From Myxococcales bacterium (lineage in GTDB: Bacteria > Myxococcota > Myxococcia > Myxococcales > JAKAPL01): a stretch of 58,086 bases of DNA. Location of the stretch: the NCBI GenBank assembly GCA_021807105.1, contig JAKAPL010000020.1:1-58086 (forward strand), in the 5' to 3' direction. Shown piece by piece: positions 41,320-49,979 of this stretch. Position numbers and translations under genes: made by a program. The notes below the pieces were generated by a model. It was not told the origin of the DNA, did not search any database, and saw only the letters and a list, made by a program, of their open reading frames with translations. Within the stretch, counting starts at the first letter, position 1; each line of letters opens with the position of its first letter.

Positions 41320-42956
41320 CGCGTCGTGAACCCCCGGTAGCTCGCGCACTCGCCACGACAGAACCGCCAGATCTGCCTCGCCTGAACGTCCATCATTCGG
41401 CGATAGCTCATTCGATAGCCGAACTCTGGGTGCGTCACCTCGGTGTCGAGGCGTCGCGCCCACGCCTGCCAGAACGCGCGCCGTGCCCCGTCGCCTAGGA
41501 GCACACCTCGGGTCGTGGACACGAAATCTTGCGGCGCGATCTCCCCGCGGTTCAGCAGGCTGATCGCGACGCTGTCCGCGACGAGCGGCCGGAACTCCTC
41601 CATCAGGTCCAGCGCGAGCGCCGGACGGCCGAAGCGCGGCTGGTGGAAGAACCCGAGGAACGGGTCCAGCCCGACAGTGTGGCAGATCCCGGCCAACTCC
41701 TTGGCGAGCGCGGAGTACCCGAGGCTCAGGAGCGCGTTGACCGGATCCCGCGGCGGCCTGCGGTTCCGGCCCGACCAGTCCCACCAGGCGCCGGCGTGGG
41801 TCCCGAGCATCGTCCCGAAGTGCCGGAAATAGAGAGCCGCGCCCGCGCCCTCCATCCCGCGCAGCGCATCCATGTCGCCCGCGGACGCGGTCGTGTCGCG
41901 CAGCTCGGCCAGGCGCGCGACCGCCTCCTCCGGCGCGGCGCCGTTGCGCATCAGCATCGTCCGCTGGTTGTGGAGCTTCGCTCGAACGACCTCGCGCGCG
42001 ACGCCGAGCCGCGTTGCCGGCTGCTCGAAGAGCCGGTACTGGCCGCGGCGGGCGTCGGTCCCCGTGGCCGGCAGCCCCTGTGTCATCCCGAGGAAGCGGC
42101 CGGCCGGCGAGAAGTGCGACACGGGGACGGCGCGTTCAAGGAGGGCGTGGAGCGCCTGCGCGCTGACCTGGACGGCGCCGTACAGCACCACGGCGCGGAT
42201 CTGCTCCAGCGGGCGCCGCACCGGCGGCTCGTCGCGCCGCTCGACGAGGAGCTCGCGGCCGCGCAGCCCAACCCGCGCGCGCGGATCCTGGACCACGAGC
42301 AGTTCTCCCTCGTCTCCCTCCGGCCGCGGTGCGGTCTTTTCGAGCCCCTCGGGGGCAACGCCATCGGCCCAGAAGCGCGACTCGCCCGGCAGGCAGAGCG
42401 GGTACGCCGCGCATCGGAGGCAGCGCGCGCCGTCCTCGGGCGGTTTCGGACATACCCCGCTGCGCGCGACCGCGCGTGCCTCCTCCAAGAGTCGCTCGCA
42501 GGCACGGAGCGCCTCCTCGTCGACCGCGACCTCGACACGCCGCTTCGCCGCGGCGTAGTAGACGCTTCCGTGGGCGGGCTGCAACCCCTGCTCGTGGAGC
42601 AGGAGCGCGTAGCCTTGGACCTGGACGCAGTCGAAGGGCTTCGCGACGAGCCGCCCGTCGTCTGCGCGCCACGGCGCGCCCTTCTTGTAGTCAACGACCT
42701 CGAGTCCCTCGGAGCCTCCTTCGACGAGGTCGACGACGCCCCGCAGCCCCAGCCGCGTGCTCTCCAGCTCCAGGGAGCGCCAGCGGACCTGCATGCCGGG
42801 ATACGCCTCGTCCCGCCACGCCGACGGAGTGTCCACCCGTTCGTGGGCTCGCTCCCCCTCGGCGGTGTCGGCGTTCTCCTGGAACAGCCCCTCGACCCAC
42901 TGGAGGTAGAAGAGTCTCGGGCAGTACGCGTAGTTCTGCAGCCGCCGCACCGGCAT
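41316..42956 (-). CDS. cas4-cas1: Cas4-Cas1 fusion protein
   Basis: A ~546-residue fusion, the hallmark of type V-B adaptation modules. The N-terminal Cas4 nuclease (~1-190) has the Fe-S cysteines in QNYAYCPRLFYLQWVEG and in CPKPPEDGARCLRCAAYPLC, and a PD-(D/E)xK core ending VDYKKG. The C-terminal Cas1 (~210-546) has the active-site residues E369 (GMEGAG), H438 (GFFHQPRFGR) and D450 (ALDLMEEFRPLVAD). Cas4 trims prespacers and sets PAM orientation; Cas1 integrates them. The start is uncertain: ATG 42956 or GTG 42959 precede the Cas4 core, while TTG 43013 would add 19 residues and overlap cas12b by 32 bp. Confidence 0.95.
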   Translation of the reverse strand: MPVRRLQNYAYCPRLFYLQWVEGLFQENADTAEGERAHERVDTPSAWRDEAYPGMQVRWRSLELESTRLGLRGVVDLVEGGSEGLEVVDYKKGAPWRADDGRLVAKPFDCVQVQGYALLLHEQGLQPAHGSVYYAAAKRRVEVAVDEEALRACERLLEEARAVARSGVCPKPPEDGARCLRCAAYPLCLPGESRFWADGVAPEGLEKTAPRPEGDEGELLVVQDPRARVGLRGRELLVERRDEPPVRRPLEQIRAVVLYGAVQVSAQALHALLERAVPVSHFSPAGRFLGMTQGLPATGTDARRGQYRLFEQPATRLGVAREVVRAKLHNQRTMLMRNGAAPEEAVARLAELRDTTASAGDMDALRGMEGAGAALYFRHFGTMLGTHAGAWWDWSGRNRRPPRDPVNALLSLGYSALAKELAGICHTVGLDPFLGFFHQPRFGRPALALDLMEEFRPLVADSVAISLLNRGEIAPQDFVSTTRGVLLGDGARRAFWQAWARRLDTEVTHPEFGYRMSYRRMMDVQARQIWRFCRGECASYRGFTTR

Positions 42957-42981
42957 CACCGGAATGCCGGCGGCGTCCAGG

Positions 42982-45900
42982 TCAGATCTCCGAGTTCTTG
43001 CGCCAGCGCTCAACCCGGGCTGCGTTGATCTCGGCGATGCGATCCCAGCACTGCCGCTTGACGGTGCCCCAGAGGCCCTTGCCCGAGGCGATACGCTGCT
43101 CGCCGACGTCGAGCCGCTCGAAGTCCGCGATCTTGCCGTGGTCGAAGAACGCCGACAGGAAGCCGCCAGGTCCGCCGGGGGGCAGATCTCCGGAGGCGTG
43201 CGACAGGTCGAGCTGCGCCGCCGCTCTCTCCAGGAGATTCTCCCGGCGTGGCTGCCAGGCCCCGTCCTGCCGCTTCAGACGCAGCCGTACGCGGACCTGC
43301 CTCGCGTCGGGCCCGGCGATGCCGCGCAACCCGATGTTGATGGCCGCGTTGATGTCGGCCTGCTGGATCCCATGCCTGTCGGGCGCCCAGTCCTTCATGG
43401 GGACGAACACCGGGCCGCCGCGGCGCGGCAGCAGCAGCGTCCGCGGGGGCTTGCCCTGCGGCGATGGGTCCTCGTCCAACTGCCTGAACACCGCGGCCAC
43501 CGACTCGTCCTCGGGCTTTGAGTGTTCGCCCTCCACGGCCGCCAGCGCGCGGCTCCACGGGAAACGAACGCGATCGCCGGCCGTCACTTCGACGGCCCGG
43601 AACCCCGCCACACCCGTGCGCGAACAGAACCGCGACGAATAGGCGGCGCCCGCCTCGATCACCGGGATTCCGAGCGGCTCGCAGAGCATCTTCACCTTCG
43701 CCAGCACCGCGCGGTGGCACCACTTCATCAGGCGCGAGTTCTCGGACGGGCCGCGATCCTGGCTCGTACGATATCGGCCCAGGTCCTCCATGACGACGCA
43801 CCCGACGGGCTCCACCGGCTTGTCGTCCCGCGTCCGACGTCGGCGGTACGCGCCGTGCCGATCGGCCGCCTCCCGGTCGCCGGGCTTGGCCGACGAAATG
43901 AGCTCGGCGCCAAGCGCCTCGGCGACGATCAGGTGCGCGGTCTGGTCCACCCGCTGCTTCTTCATGCGTTCCAGCTTCTTGAGCAGCTCGGGGCATGGGT
44001 CCGGGACGGGCTGATTGCGCATCTCATGCCCGGAGAGCGGCTTCTCGCCCGGCCTCTGCCACAAGGCTCGGTTGAGTGACTGCGCGCGCCGGCGCAAGTC
44101 CTCGAACTGCTCGATTCGCGCCATCGAGAGGCCGCGCTGGCCGGAAACCGTGGCGCGGCCTGGTTGCGGGCACCTCTCGGTCGTGCGCAGGATGTGGCAA
44201 GGCCTATCGCCGCGGTCGCCCAACGGCGCCCACTCCCATCCGCGTTTTCGCTGCGGCGCGAGCCGATCAGCGAGGCGGACTAGGAGCACCGGCAGAAGGT
44301 TGCGCAGGTTCTTCTCCTCGCATGCCAGCGCCGGCCGCAGTGCGCAGTCGTCGAGAGCGCACCATCCCGGCGGATGAGATCCCTCCTGCGAGATCTCCGT
44401 TCGGGCCTGTTCGCGGCGCCCGCTCTCGCCGAGCATCCAGTTCCAGCGATGGCACCGGGCGAGATAGCTCTGAGAGCGACGAAGCGCCACGAGCAGCAGG
44501 TCATTCTGCTCGGGATAAGTGCGTCTTCCTAGGGTCGCGACGGTCTCGTCCAGGCCGCTGGCCGGGCAGTCGGCGATGAAGTCGAGCGCCGCCCTCGTTT
44601 CTTCGTCGGTCGCCTTGCGCCCGCGGGCGTCGCCGGCCGGCCTCATCATGCCGTCCCGCGGAATCCTTGGATCCTCGCCGGGCAGTCTCAGTAGGCCGCG
44701 CCGATCGAGCGAGGCGAACCAGGCTTTCCCGCCCGCCTTCCCGAGGGGCCAACGGCGGTCCGAATCGAGCTTGCTTTCAGCGCGGACCTTCAAGCGGGCG
44801 AAAGCGCCGGCGGTGCGGGTCCCAAGATCGACGCCGAGCACGTCGAAGCCTGACGCCGATTCCCACCAATCGGCCTTCGGCTTCATCTTGCTCAGACCTG
44901 TTGTCTCCGGCCAGTGCAGGTGCAGGCGGGCCCCGTCCATGGTGCAGAACTGGTTGCCCGTCCAACGCGCGGCGACGCCCAATTTTTTGCGCACCTGCTC
45001 GACCGGGACCGCGACCGGCAGATTGACGAGTGCCCGGATCTTGCCGTGCTCCCGGTCGAGCATGAGCTGAACGGCGGCTGCTTCGGCGAAGTCCAGTTCC
45101 TCGCTCCTGACGCCCAGGCCGGCCAGCATCGGAGAGAGCCAGCATGGGGTTTCGCCGACCAGGCCGTCGCGCAGGACGCGGGGCGCGGTGAAGGCGGCGC
45201 CGACGTGGCGCTTGCCCCAACAACCATTGGGGTCCTTCCACGCGATGTCGAGGGTGACGACGTGCTTGTCGCCGCGCTGGCTCAGCTCGCTGCGACTCTT
45301 GCCGGTGAGATCGCTCGCCATGTACGGTCGAGGCGAAGCGTCGGCGTGGGCCGGGGTGAAGCGCACTGGCTCGCTGAGGCGCTCGACCTCGTCCTCCGTC
45401 TCGTGGAGCAGGCGGAAGTCCTCAAGAACATCCTCTGACCAGTTTTGTTTCACGATCTGCTTCCGTTCTTCCTCGGAAGGAGCTCGCCAGATGGCCCAGT
45501 GTTCGGGCCTGGCGAGCGCGCGAAAGAGCGCGACGCTCCCCGCGTCGTCGCGGTGCCGCGCCTGATACTCATCGCACTCGTGGATCAGGTCGGATTCGGT
45601 CTCGGATTCGGTCGCCCCCTTGTCGCAGCACCGGTTCCACCGCTCCGCGAGCTCGGAGAGCCCGCGGAGGGTGCGCCGGCCGAGGCGATAGGGAGCAGGC
45701 TCGCCGTCCGTCAGTTCGTTGGCAACTGCCAGATCCTCTTCCAGAAGCTGCCGGAGATTCTCGGCTCGTGGGTCGCCCCTCAGGGTACCGGGCAAGCCGT
45801 CTGCGTCGGCAAACTCCGGGCCGGCGAACGCCGTCGCCTGATCGCCCCTCCCGTCGCGCAGCCAGGCGACGATTGCCTTGGCGCTCACGAGCTTCTCGTC

Positions 45901-47052
45901 ACGCTCGGATTGCTTCTGGTTGATCTGATTGATGGTCTTCAGTGCCTCCTTGAGGGCGGCGATGTCGAACTCCGGCCACCGTGGCCTCGGGTCGTTCTGC
46001 CCGGACCAGCCGCGCAGCGCCGTGAAAGCGCGGAATACGAAGCCCCGATCGCCGCGGGCGAGCTTGATGGGGTCGCCGCCGGGGGCGGCGCAAGTCGCTT
46101 CGAGTTCAACCCCGCCGCCTCTCTGCCCCCTCTTCGCCGGCCAAGGCGCGCGCCGCAGGGCATCGACCGTCGTGGGTGATGCCTCGACCTTCGACGCAAG
46201 GAGGTAGGCGAAGAAGCGGTGCTTGAGCGGCGCCTTGTTGATGCTTCCACCGGCGTAAGCCGGGATCGAGACAACATCGGGAAGGCGTTCGATCTGCGAT
46301 CGCAGGCGGGCCTCGTGCGGCTTCATCGCTTCGTCATTCTCGATCAGGAAAGCCAAAGCCTCGCGCAGCCGCTTCTTCGCCTTCTCTCCGACGTAGGGCG
46401 TTCTGCTTGTGGTGTTGGCGAACCAGTCGAACTGGAGTTTGCTGACGAGCACTGCCGGGCCGTCGGCAGGCGCGCCATCGCCGTGCAGCAGCTCGTCTGC
46501 TCGCGTGAGCCCCGCCGCCTTCGTGGCTTTGTCGAGGTCGTACGTGCCGTGGAAATCGGGTTTGCACAGGCGGGGCCACAGCTCGCGCCCGTACTTCTGG
46601 ATTGCACTCTCGCCCTTGAGGTTCGCGACAATCAGATCAACCGCGGCCCGTCGCACCTCATCCGACAACGGGTTGTCCGCAAGGATCGCCTTCATCGCGT
46701 CCCGCGCGCTGGGCTGGTCGCCAATGAACGGCGCGAGATCCGTCCGGAGGCCCGTTCGGACGACGCCGTCCCGCGGATAGTCCTCCCAGCACTCCTGCAG
46801 GCGGTCGCGCAGCCCGCCGACGTGGCCCTGGCCGTCCACGGCCAAGGCGGCCAGAGCGAGCGTGTAGTAGTTCGTCGCGGTCTGAAAGAGTTGGTGATGC
46901 GCCCACAGCCGCTCAAGCCCCTCCGCGGGCGGTGACGGGGGCGCCGCCTCATTTGCGGGCTTGTTGCCGCGCCCCCGAGCCCTCTCGTCCGCCAGCCAGA
47001 CTCCGCAGATGCGTCCCTGATAGGTGCGTGTCACCGTCGTCGCACTTGGCAT
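42982..47052 (-). CDS. cas12b: Cas12b (C2c1) type V-B effector, large variant
   Basis: A 1356-residue RNA-guided nuclease with three RuvC motifs. RuvC-I is DVLGVDLGTRTAGAFARL (D742), RuvC-II is GCVVMEDLGRYRTSQDRGPS (E1089) and RuvC-III is GIQQADINAAINIGLRG (D1233); all catalytic acids are intact. ENSRLMKWCHRAVL and AAYSSRFCSRTGVAGFRAV are specific to Cas12b rather than Cas12a. The Cas4-Cas1 fusion beside it also fits V-B. It is longer than the common ~1100-residue members, with both a longer recognition lobe (RuvC-I near 742 versus ~570 in the Alicyclobacillus enzyme) and a wider RuvC-I to II gap. ATG 47052 has a GGAGG site 6-10 bases upstream. It is the first gene of the operon. Confidence 0.95.
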   Translation of the reverse strand: MPSATTVTRTYQGRICGVWLADERARGRGNKPANEAAPPSPPAEGLERLWAHHQLFQTATNYYTLALAALAVDGQGHVGGLRDRLQECWEDYPRDGVVRTGLRTDLAPFIGDQPSARDAMKAILADNPLSDEVRRAAVDLIVANLKGESAIQKYGRELWPRLCKPDFHGTYDLDKATKAAGLTRADELLHGDGAPADGPAVLVSKLQFDWFANTTSRTPYVGEKAKKRLREALAFLIENDEAMKPHEARLRSQIERLPDVVSIPAYAGGSINKAPLKHRFFAYLLASKVEASPTTVDALRRAPWPAKRGQRGGGVELEATCAAPGGDPIKLARGDRGFVFRAFTALRGWSGQNDPRPRWPEFDIAALKEALKTINQINQKQSERDEKLVSAKAIVAWLRDGRGDQATAFAGPEFADADGLPGTLRGDPRAENLRQLLEEDLAVANELTDGEPAPYRLGRRTLRGLSELAERWNRCCDKGATESETESDLIHECDEYQARHRDDAGSVALFRALARPEHWAIWRAPSEEERKQIVKQNWSEDVLEDFRLLHETEDEVERLSEPVRFTPAHADASPRPYMASDLTGKSRSELSQRGDKHVVTLDIAWKDPNGCWGKRHVGAAFTAPRVLRDGLVGETPCWLSPMLAGLGVRSEELDFAEAAAVQLMLDREHGKIRALVNLPVAVPVEQVRKKLGVAARWTGNQFCTMDGARLHLHWPETTGLSKMKPKADWWESASGFDVLGVDLGTRTAGAFARLKVRAESKLDSDRRWPLGKAGGKAWFASLDRRGLLRLPGEDPRIPRDGMMRPAGDARGRKATDEETRAALDFIADCPASGLDETVATLGRRTYPEQNDLLLVALRRSQSYLARCHRWNWMLGESGRREQARTEISQEGSHPPGWCALDDCALRPALACEEKNLRNLLPVLLVRLADRLAPQRKRGWEWAPLGDRGDRPCHILRTTERCPQPGRATVSGQRGLSMARIEQFEDLRRRAQSLNRALWQRPGEKPLSGHEMRNQPVPDPCPELLKKLERMKKQRVDQTAHLIVAEALGAELISSAKPGDREAADRHGAYRRRRTRDDKPVEPVGCVVMEDLGRYRTSQDRGPSENSRLMKWCHRAVLAKVKMLCEPLGIPVIEAGAAYSSRFCSRTGVAGFRAVEVTAGDRVRFPWSRALAAVEGEHSKPEDESVAAVFRQLDEDPSPQGKPPRTLLLPRRGGPVFVPMKDWAPDRHGIQQADINAAINIGLRGIAGPDARQVRVRLRLKRQDGAWQPRRENLLERAAAQLDLSHASGDLPPGGPGGFLSAFFDHGKIADFERLDVGEQRIASGKGLWGTVKRQCWDRIAEINAARVERWRKNSEI

Positions 47053-47078
47053 TCTGCCTCCTCCGTTCTCGTTCCGCG

Positions 47079-47107
47079 GGTATAGGGGGGGAAAGGGAAT
47101 GGGTCAA
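47079..47107 (-). promoter_or_regulatory. sigma-70-type promoter of the cas operon
   Basis: On the minus strand TTGACC (47107-47102) and TATACC (47084-47079) are separated by exactly 17 bp. The -10 box lies 26 bp before the cas12b ATG, leaving a short leader that contains the GGAGGAGG ribosome site. Confidence 0.72.
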
Positions 47108-47134
47108 CGGGGCGACGGGTGGAGCTGACCCATT
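47098..47134. promoter_or_regulatory. operator-like inverted repeat overlapping the cas -35 box
   Basis: AATGGGTCA (47098-47106) and TGACCCATT (47126-47134) are exact complements 19 bp apart, and one arm overlaps the -35 hexamer. This is the geometry of a dimeric repressor binding two half-sites. A second inverted pair, GGGAACG (47141) and CGTTCCC (47165), lies just upstream. No regulator gene is adjacent. Confidence 0.55.
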
Positions 47135-47269
47135 TCTTGCGGGAACGCTCCTGCTCCCGCTCGACGTTCCCGAGGCCCCGTCCCCGATGAGGTTCAGGGT
47201 CTCGGGTGCGGGAAGGGGAGCGGGAGCGGGCGGTCAGCCGCTGCCGGACGTTGATCAAGGGCTGCTGAG

Positions 47270-47356
47270 CCCGTCTTATTCACGGGACGGCGTAGCGAGA
47301 CGTTCGAGACCGCAGCCGAGAAGGGCGAGCGAGAGCGACGACCGACGAGGCGGCCG
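47270..47356 (+). repeat. conserved island-edge element, copy C
   Basis: CCCGTCTTATTCACGGGACG followed by the shared GCGTAGCGAG and AGCCGAGAAGGGCGAGCG, ending GACGACCGACGAGG. It faces copy D (48136, opposite strand) across 780 bp, so the two form a large inverted pair around the 47.7-kb periodic segment. Confidence 0.88.
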
Positions 47357-47478
47357 TGAAGCCCGCCGCAGGAGGGAGGAGCGAGCAGGCCCTTCGGGAG
47401 GCGCGGGACCGTGAGCGCGCGGCGCTTGACGGGCGCGCGGTCCGGGTGTTCACTGCCAGCCTCTCGGAGGCCACACCG

Positions 47479-47721
47479 ATGTCCCTCGCCCGAACGTTCC
47501 CGCTCCCGAGGTCCCGACCTCTCGCCCTCTCGTTCGTCCTCGCCCTCGCGGGATGCCCCGGGTCGGCTTGCTCGCGAAGTTCGCCGCGGCGGAATCTAAG
47601 TACAAAGCCCTATAGGTCTGCGACCATGTGTCAGTCGGTCCGCCGAGGGCTGCCGCGATGTCATGGACTGGTCGCCGCCTGGGGACGGGAGTGGTGCAGC
47701 CCTCCAGGATTTGGCACATGA
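47479..47721 (+). pseudogene. truncated lipoprotein gene start running into repeats
   Basis: GGAGG 8 bases before ATG 47479 and a good lipoprotein signal (MSLARTFPLPRSRPLALSF, then VLALAGC) suggest a real 5' end. After ~40 residues the sequence changes character at 47597 (a locally AT-rich junction, TCTAAGTACAAAGCCC), and the remaining ~40 residues resemble no protein. It was probably broken by arrival of the periodic island. Confidence 0.5.
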
Positions 47722-47930
47722 ACGCGCGGCCCAGGTCCATGACCCTACTGAACAGCCGGATGAGCGGGCGACGCAGGCGCATGACCGTAGGGTTCAGCGG
47801 CATGAACGAGCCGATCGGGTCCATGGCCTTGGCGATTAGCCGGGGGATCCCCGCTCCCGTCCAGGATGAGCCCGAGGCCGTGCGCCCGAGCCCGGGTTCC
47901 ATCCAGGACGCGTTGGGATCCATCCCGGGG
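47719..47930. repeat. degenerate 21-nt-period island
   Basis: At least six successive 21-nt units begin CATGA or GATGA (for example CATGAACGCG, CATGACCCTA, GATGAGCGGG, CATGACCGTA, CATGAACGAG, CATGGCCTTG), with little else conserved, giving a Met every seventh residue on both strands. It lies between the inverted edge elements C and D, an old or diverged version of the other arrays. Confidence 0.7.
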
Positions 47931-48001
47931 AGCATTGGTGATCACGGCTCCCTTCGAAGACGGACGGGGTTGCTCCCTCGACCCAAACCACCCAAACGAA
48001 T

Positions 48002-48136
48002 CCGGCAGGGGCTTGCCCCCCTTACGACGACTTGGGGCGAGGGGCTCGTCGCCCCCCTCGGCGGTCGTCGCTCTCGCTCGCCCTTCTCGGCTGCGGCCTC
48101 GAACGCCTCGCGACGCCGTCCCGTGAATAAGGCGGG
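48002..48136 (-). repeat. conserved island-edge element, copy D (long form)
   Basis: On the minus strand it begins CCCGCCTTATTCACGGGACG and extends through GAGAAGGGCGAGCGAGAGCG to CCCCAAGTCGTCGTAAGG and GGGGCAAGCCCC. This is the same extended ~130-bp unit as copy B. It closes the 47.3-48.1 kb island in inverted orientation to copy C. Confidence 0.85.
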
Positions 48137-48304
48137 CTGACGAGAGGCCGGAGCGGAAGGCGGCGCGCGCCGGCCGGGAGACGCTGCTGAACACCCGGCG
48201 CCCTCTGGACACCGGGGGTACAGGACGGTGACCTCCGGGTATACGACCGGAACCGGGCGGTCCAGGGCGGGAACCGGGTCGTATGGGCCGGGCTGAACCG
48301 CGGC

Positions 48305-48527
48305 TTCGCGAGACGGGGTCCACGAGAAGCGATCGCCGCCCGCGCCCGCGCACGCGCACGGGGCGTCTCCCACGCCGGACGTTGCCCGCGGGCGGCTTCG
48401 ACTGTTACATCGGCCCATGGCCGTCTTGTTCGACGCACGCGGGGCCTTGCGGCTCGCGATCTCCCTGGCCGCCCTGGAGACGGGCGAGCGTCCAGCGCGC
48501 GGCGAACGGCTGCTGCGGGTCGTCGCG
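48305..48527 (+). repeat. right direct repeat flanking the CRISPR island
   Basis: 223 bp matching 36803-37019. Here it is continuous with an intact gene (48417-48950), so this is the ancestral arrangement and the left copy is the partial duplicate. Confidence 0.95.
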
Positions 48528-48950
48528 GACGAGCCGGCGAAGCCCCGATTGCTCGCGGCCGCGTCGGTGGACTGGCTCGACCGGCGCGACGGCGAGTTCT
48601 GGCCGTTCGTCCGCCGGCCGGCGCTCTGGCTGGGGCCGGACGACGCGGACGGGCTCGCCCACGGGGTCGAGCGGCTCCTGCGCGACGAGGTGGCCGGGTT
48701 CGCCTTCCGGTCGGCAGGTGGGGAGCTCGCGCTGCAACTCGGGCGGATGCCGGGGGAGGACATGGCCCGGACGGCCTACGCGGTGGAGGCGGGGATCGAC
48801 CTCGGCGGCCTGCTCGCCGAGGCGAGCGGGGCGGAGCACGAGCCGGGGGAGGCGCTGTCGCTCTTCCGGTTTACGACCCGGCGGGCGCCGCTCGTCGAGT
48901 TCGGCCGCGGCTTGCGCGAGGAGCTTTCCGCGCTCCGGGCAGCGAAGTAG
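48417..48950 (+). CDS. hypothetical cytosolic protein at island border
   Basis: A 177-residue protein with no signal peptide or membrane segment and no recognised family. It is a compact alpha/beta sequence (LDRRDGEFWPFVRRPALWLG, EVAGFAFRSAGGELALQLGR, SLFRFTTRRAPLVEFGRGL). Its upstream region and first 37 codons are duplicated at 36803-37019. The stop is followed directly by the GTG of the transporter gene, so the two are coupled. Before the island arrived it was probably divergent from uvrA. Confidence 0.8.
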   Translation: MAVLFDARGALRLAISLAALETGERPARGERLLRVVADEPAKPRLLAAASVDWLDRRDGEFWPFVRRPALWLGPDDADGLAHGVERLLRDEVAGFAFRSAGGELALQLGRMPGEDMARTAYAVEAGIDLGGLLAEASGAEHEPGEALSLFRFTTRRAPLVEFGRGLREELSALRAAK

Positions 48951-49820
48951 GTGACCCGCCGCCGTCCCGCCGCCGCGCTCGCCGCGTCGTCGATCGCCTT
49001 CGCCGTCATGGCCCTGCTCGCGCGGCTGGGAGGACGGCGGGGGCTCGGTCCGGCGGAGATGGTCTTCGTCCGCATGACGGTCGGCGCCGCCGGCTGCCTC
49101 GCGCTCTTTTGGGCCGGCAGAGCCCGGCTCGCCGCCCGGCGCCTCGGCCTGCTCGCCTTGCGCGGACTCCTCGGCACCCTCGCCATCCTCCTGTTCTTCT
49201 TCGCCCTCTCCCGCCTGCCGGCGGGCGAGGCGACGCTGCTCAACTACACGAGCCCGGTCTTCACGACGATCTTCGCGCTGCTCTTCCTGGGCGAGCGGCC
49301 GGGGGCACGGCCACTCCTCGGCCTCGTCGTGACCCTCGCCGGGCTCGGCCTGACCGTCCGGGCGGGCAGCGGCCCGATCCTCTCGCTGGGCGTCCTCGCC
49401 GGCTTCGCCTCGGCGGTGGTCTCCGGCGGCGCGGTCGCCACGGTGCGCGTCCTGCGCAAGAGCGAGGGGACCGTCGTGATCTTCTTCGTGTTCGCGGTCA
49501 TCGCGGCGCTCCTCTCGGCGCCGCTGGGTCTGATCGGGGCGCGGGCGCCGTCGGGCGCCGACACACTCCTGCTGCTCGCCATCGGCCTCACCTCGCTGGT
49601 CGCCCAACTCCTCTTCACCGACGCCCTCGGCTATCTCGGCGCGGTCACCGCGGCGGTGATCGCCCCGCTCACGCCCGTCGCCGCCTACGTGCTCGGCGCG
49701 GTCTTCCTGGGCGAACCGCTGACGCCGCCCATCGCCGGGGGGATGGCCGTCGCCCTCGCGGGTGTGGCGCTCGCGAGCCTGGGGGCGGAGCCTCTCCCGG
49801 CTCCGGTGGTCGCGGACTGA
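48951..49820 (+). CDS. DMT-superfamily (EamA) transporter
   Basis: A 289-residue membrane protein with a GTG start abutting the previous stop. Ten hydrophobic helices arranged as two EamA repeats: first repeat MVFVRMTVGAAGCLALFW, LLGTLAILLFFFALSRLPAG and EATLLNYTSPVFTTIFALLF; second repeat LAIGLTSLVAQLLFTDALGY, LGAVTAAVIAPLTPVAAYVL and GAVFLGEPLTPPIAGGMAVA. The family exports small metabolites or amino acids. Substrate unknown. Confidence 0.93.
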   Translation: MTRRRPAAALAASSIAFAVMALLARLGGRRGLGPAEMVFVRMTVGAAGCLALFWAGRARLAARRLGLLALRGLLGTLAILLFFFALSRLPAGEATLLNYTSPVFTTIFALLFLGERPGARPLLGLVVTLAGLGLTVRAGSGPILSLGVLAGFASAVVSGGAVATVRVLRKSEGTVVIFFVFAVIAALLSAPLGLIGARAPSGADTLLLLAIGLTSLVAQLLFTDALGYLGAVTAAVIAPLTPVAAYVLGAVFLGEPLTPPIAGGMAVALAGVALASLGAEPLPAPVVAD

Positions 49821-49979
49821 TCGACGGCCTCCGAGGATCGCGCCGCGCGAGGAGGGCGCGTCGCGAAGGCCCACGGCTGATGGGGCGAGGCTCCCGCGGA
49901 GCTCTGGTTGCCGCGCGCCGGGGCGGCCCTAGCTTGGGAGGGATCGGCCCGTCGGGGTCGCCAGGGTTTGGGGGGTTCC

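Noticed and set aside
47450-47935. A 161-codon minus-strand frame across the 47.7-kb periodic island
   Set aside because: Its first half is the 21-nt periodic sequence and its second half is the mirror of a truncated lipoprotein signal; no coherent protein.
48382-48410. Promoter-like TTGCCC and TTACAT in the duplicated segment
   Set aside because: The -10 match is poor and lies only a few bases from the ATG; not enough to call a promoter, though one must exist near here.
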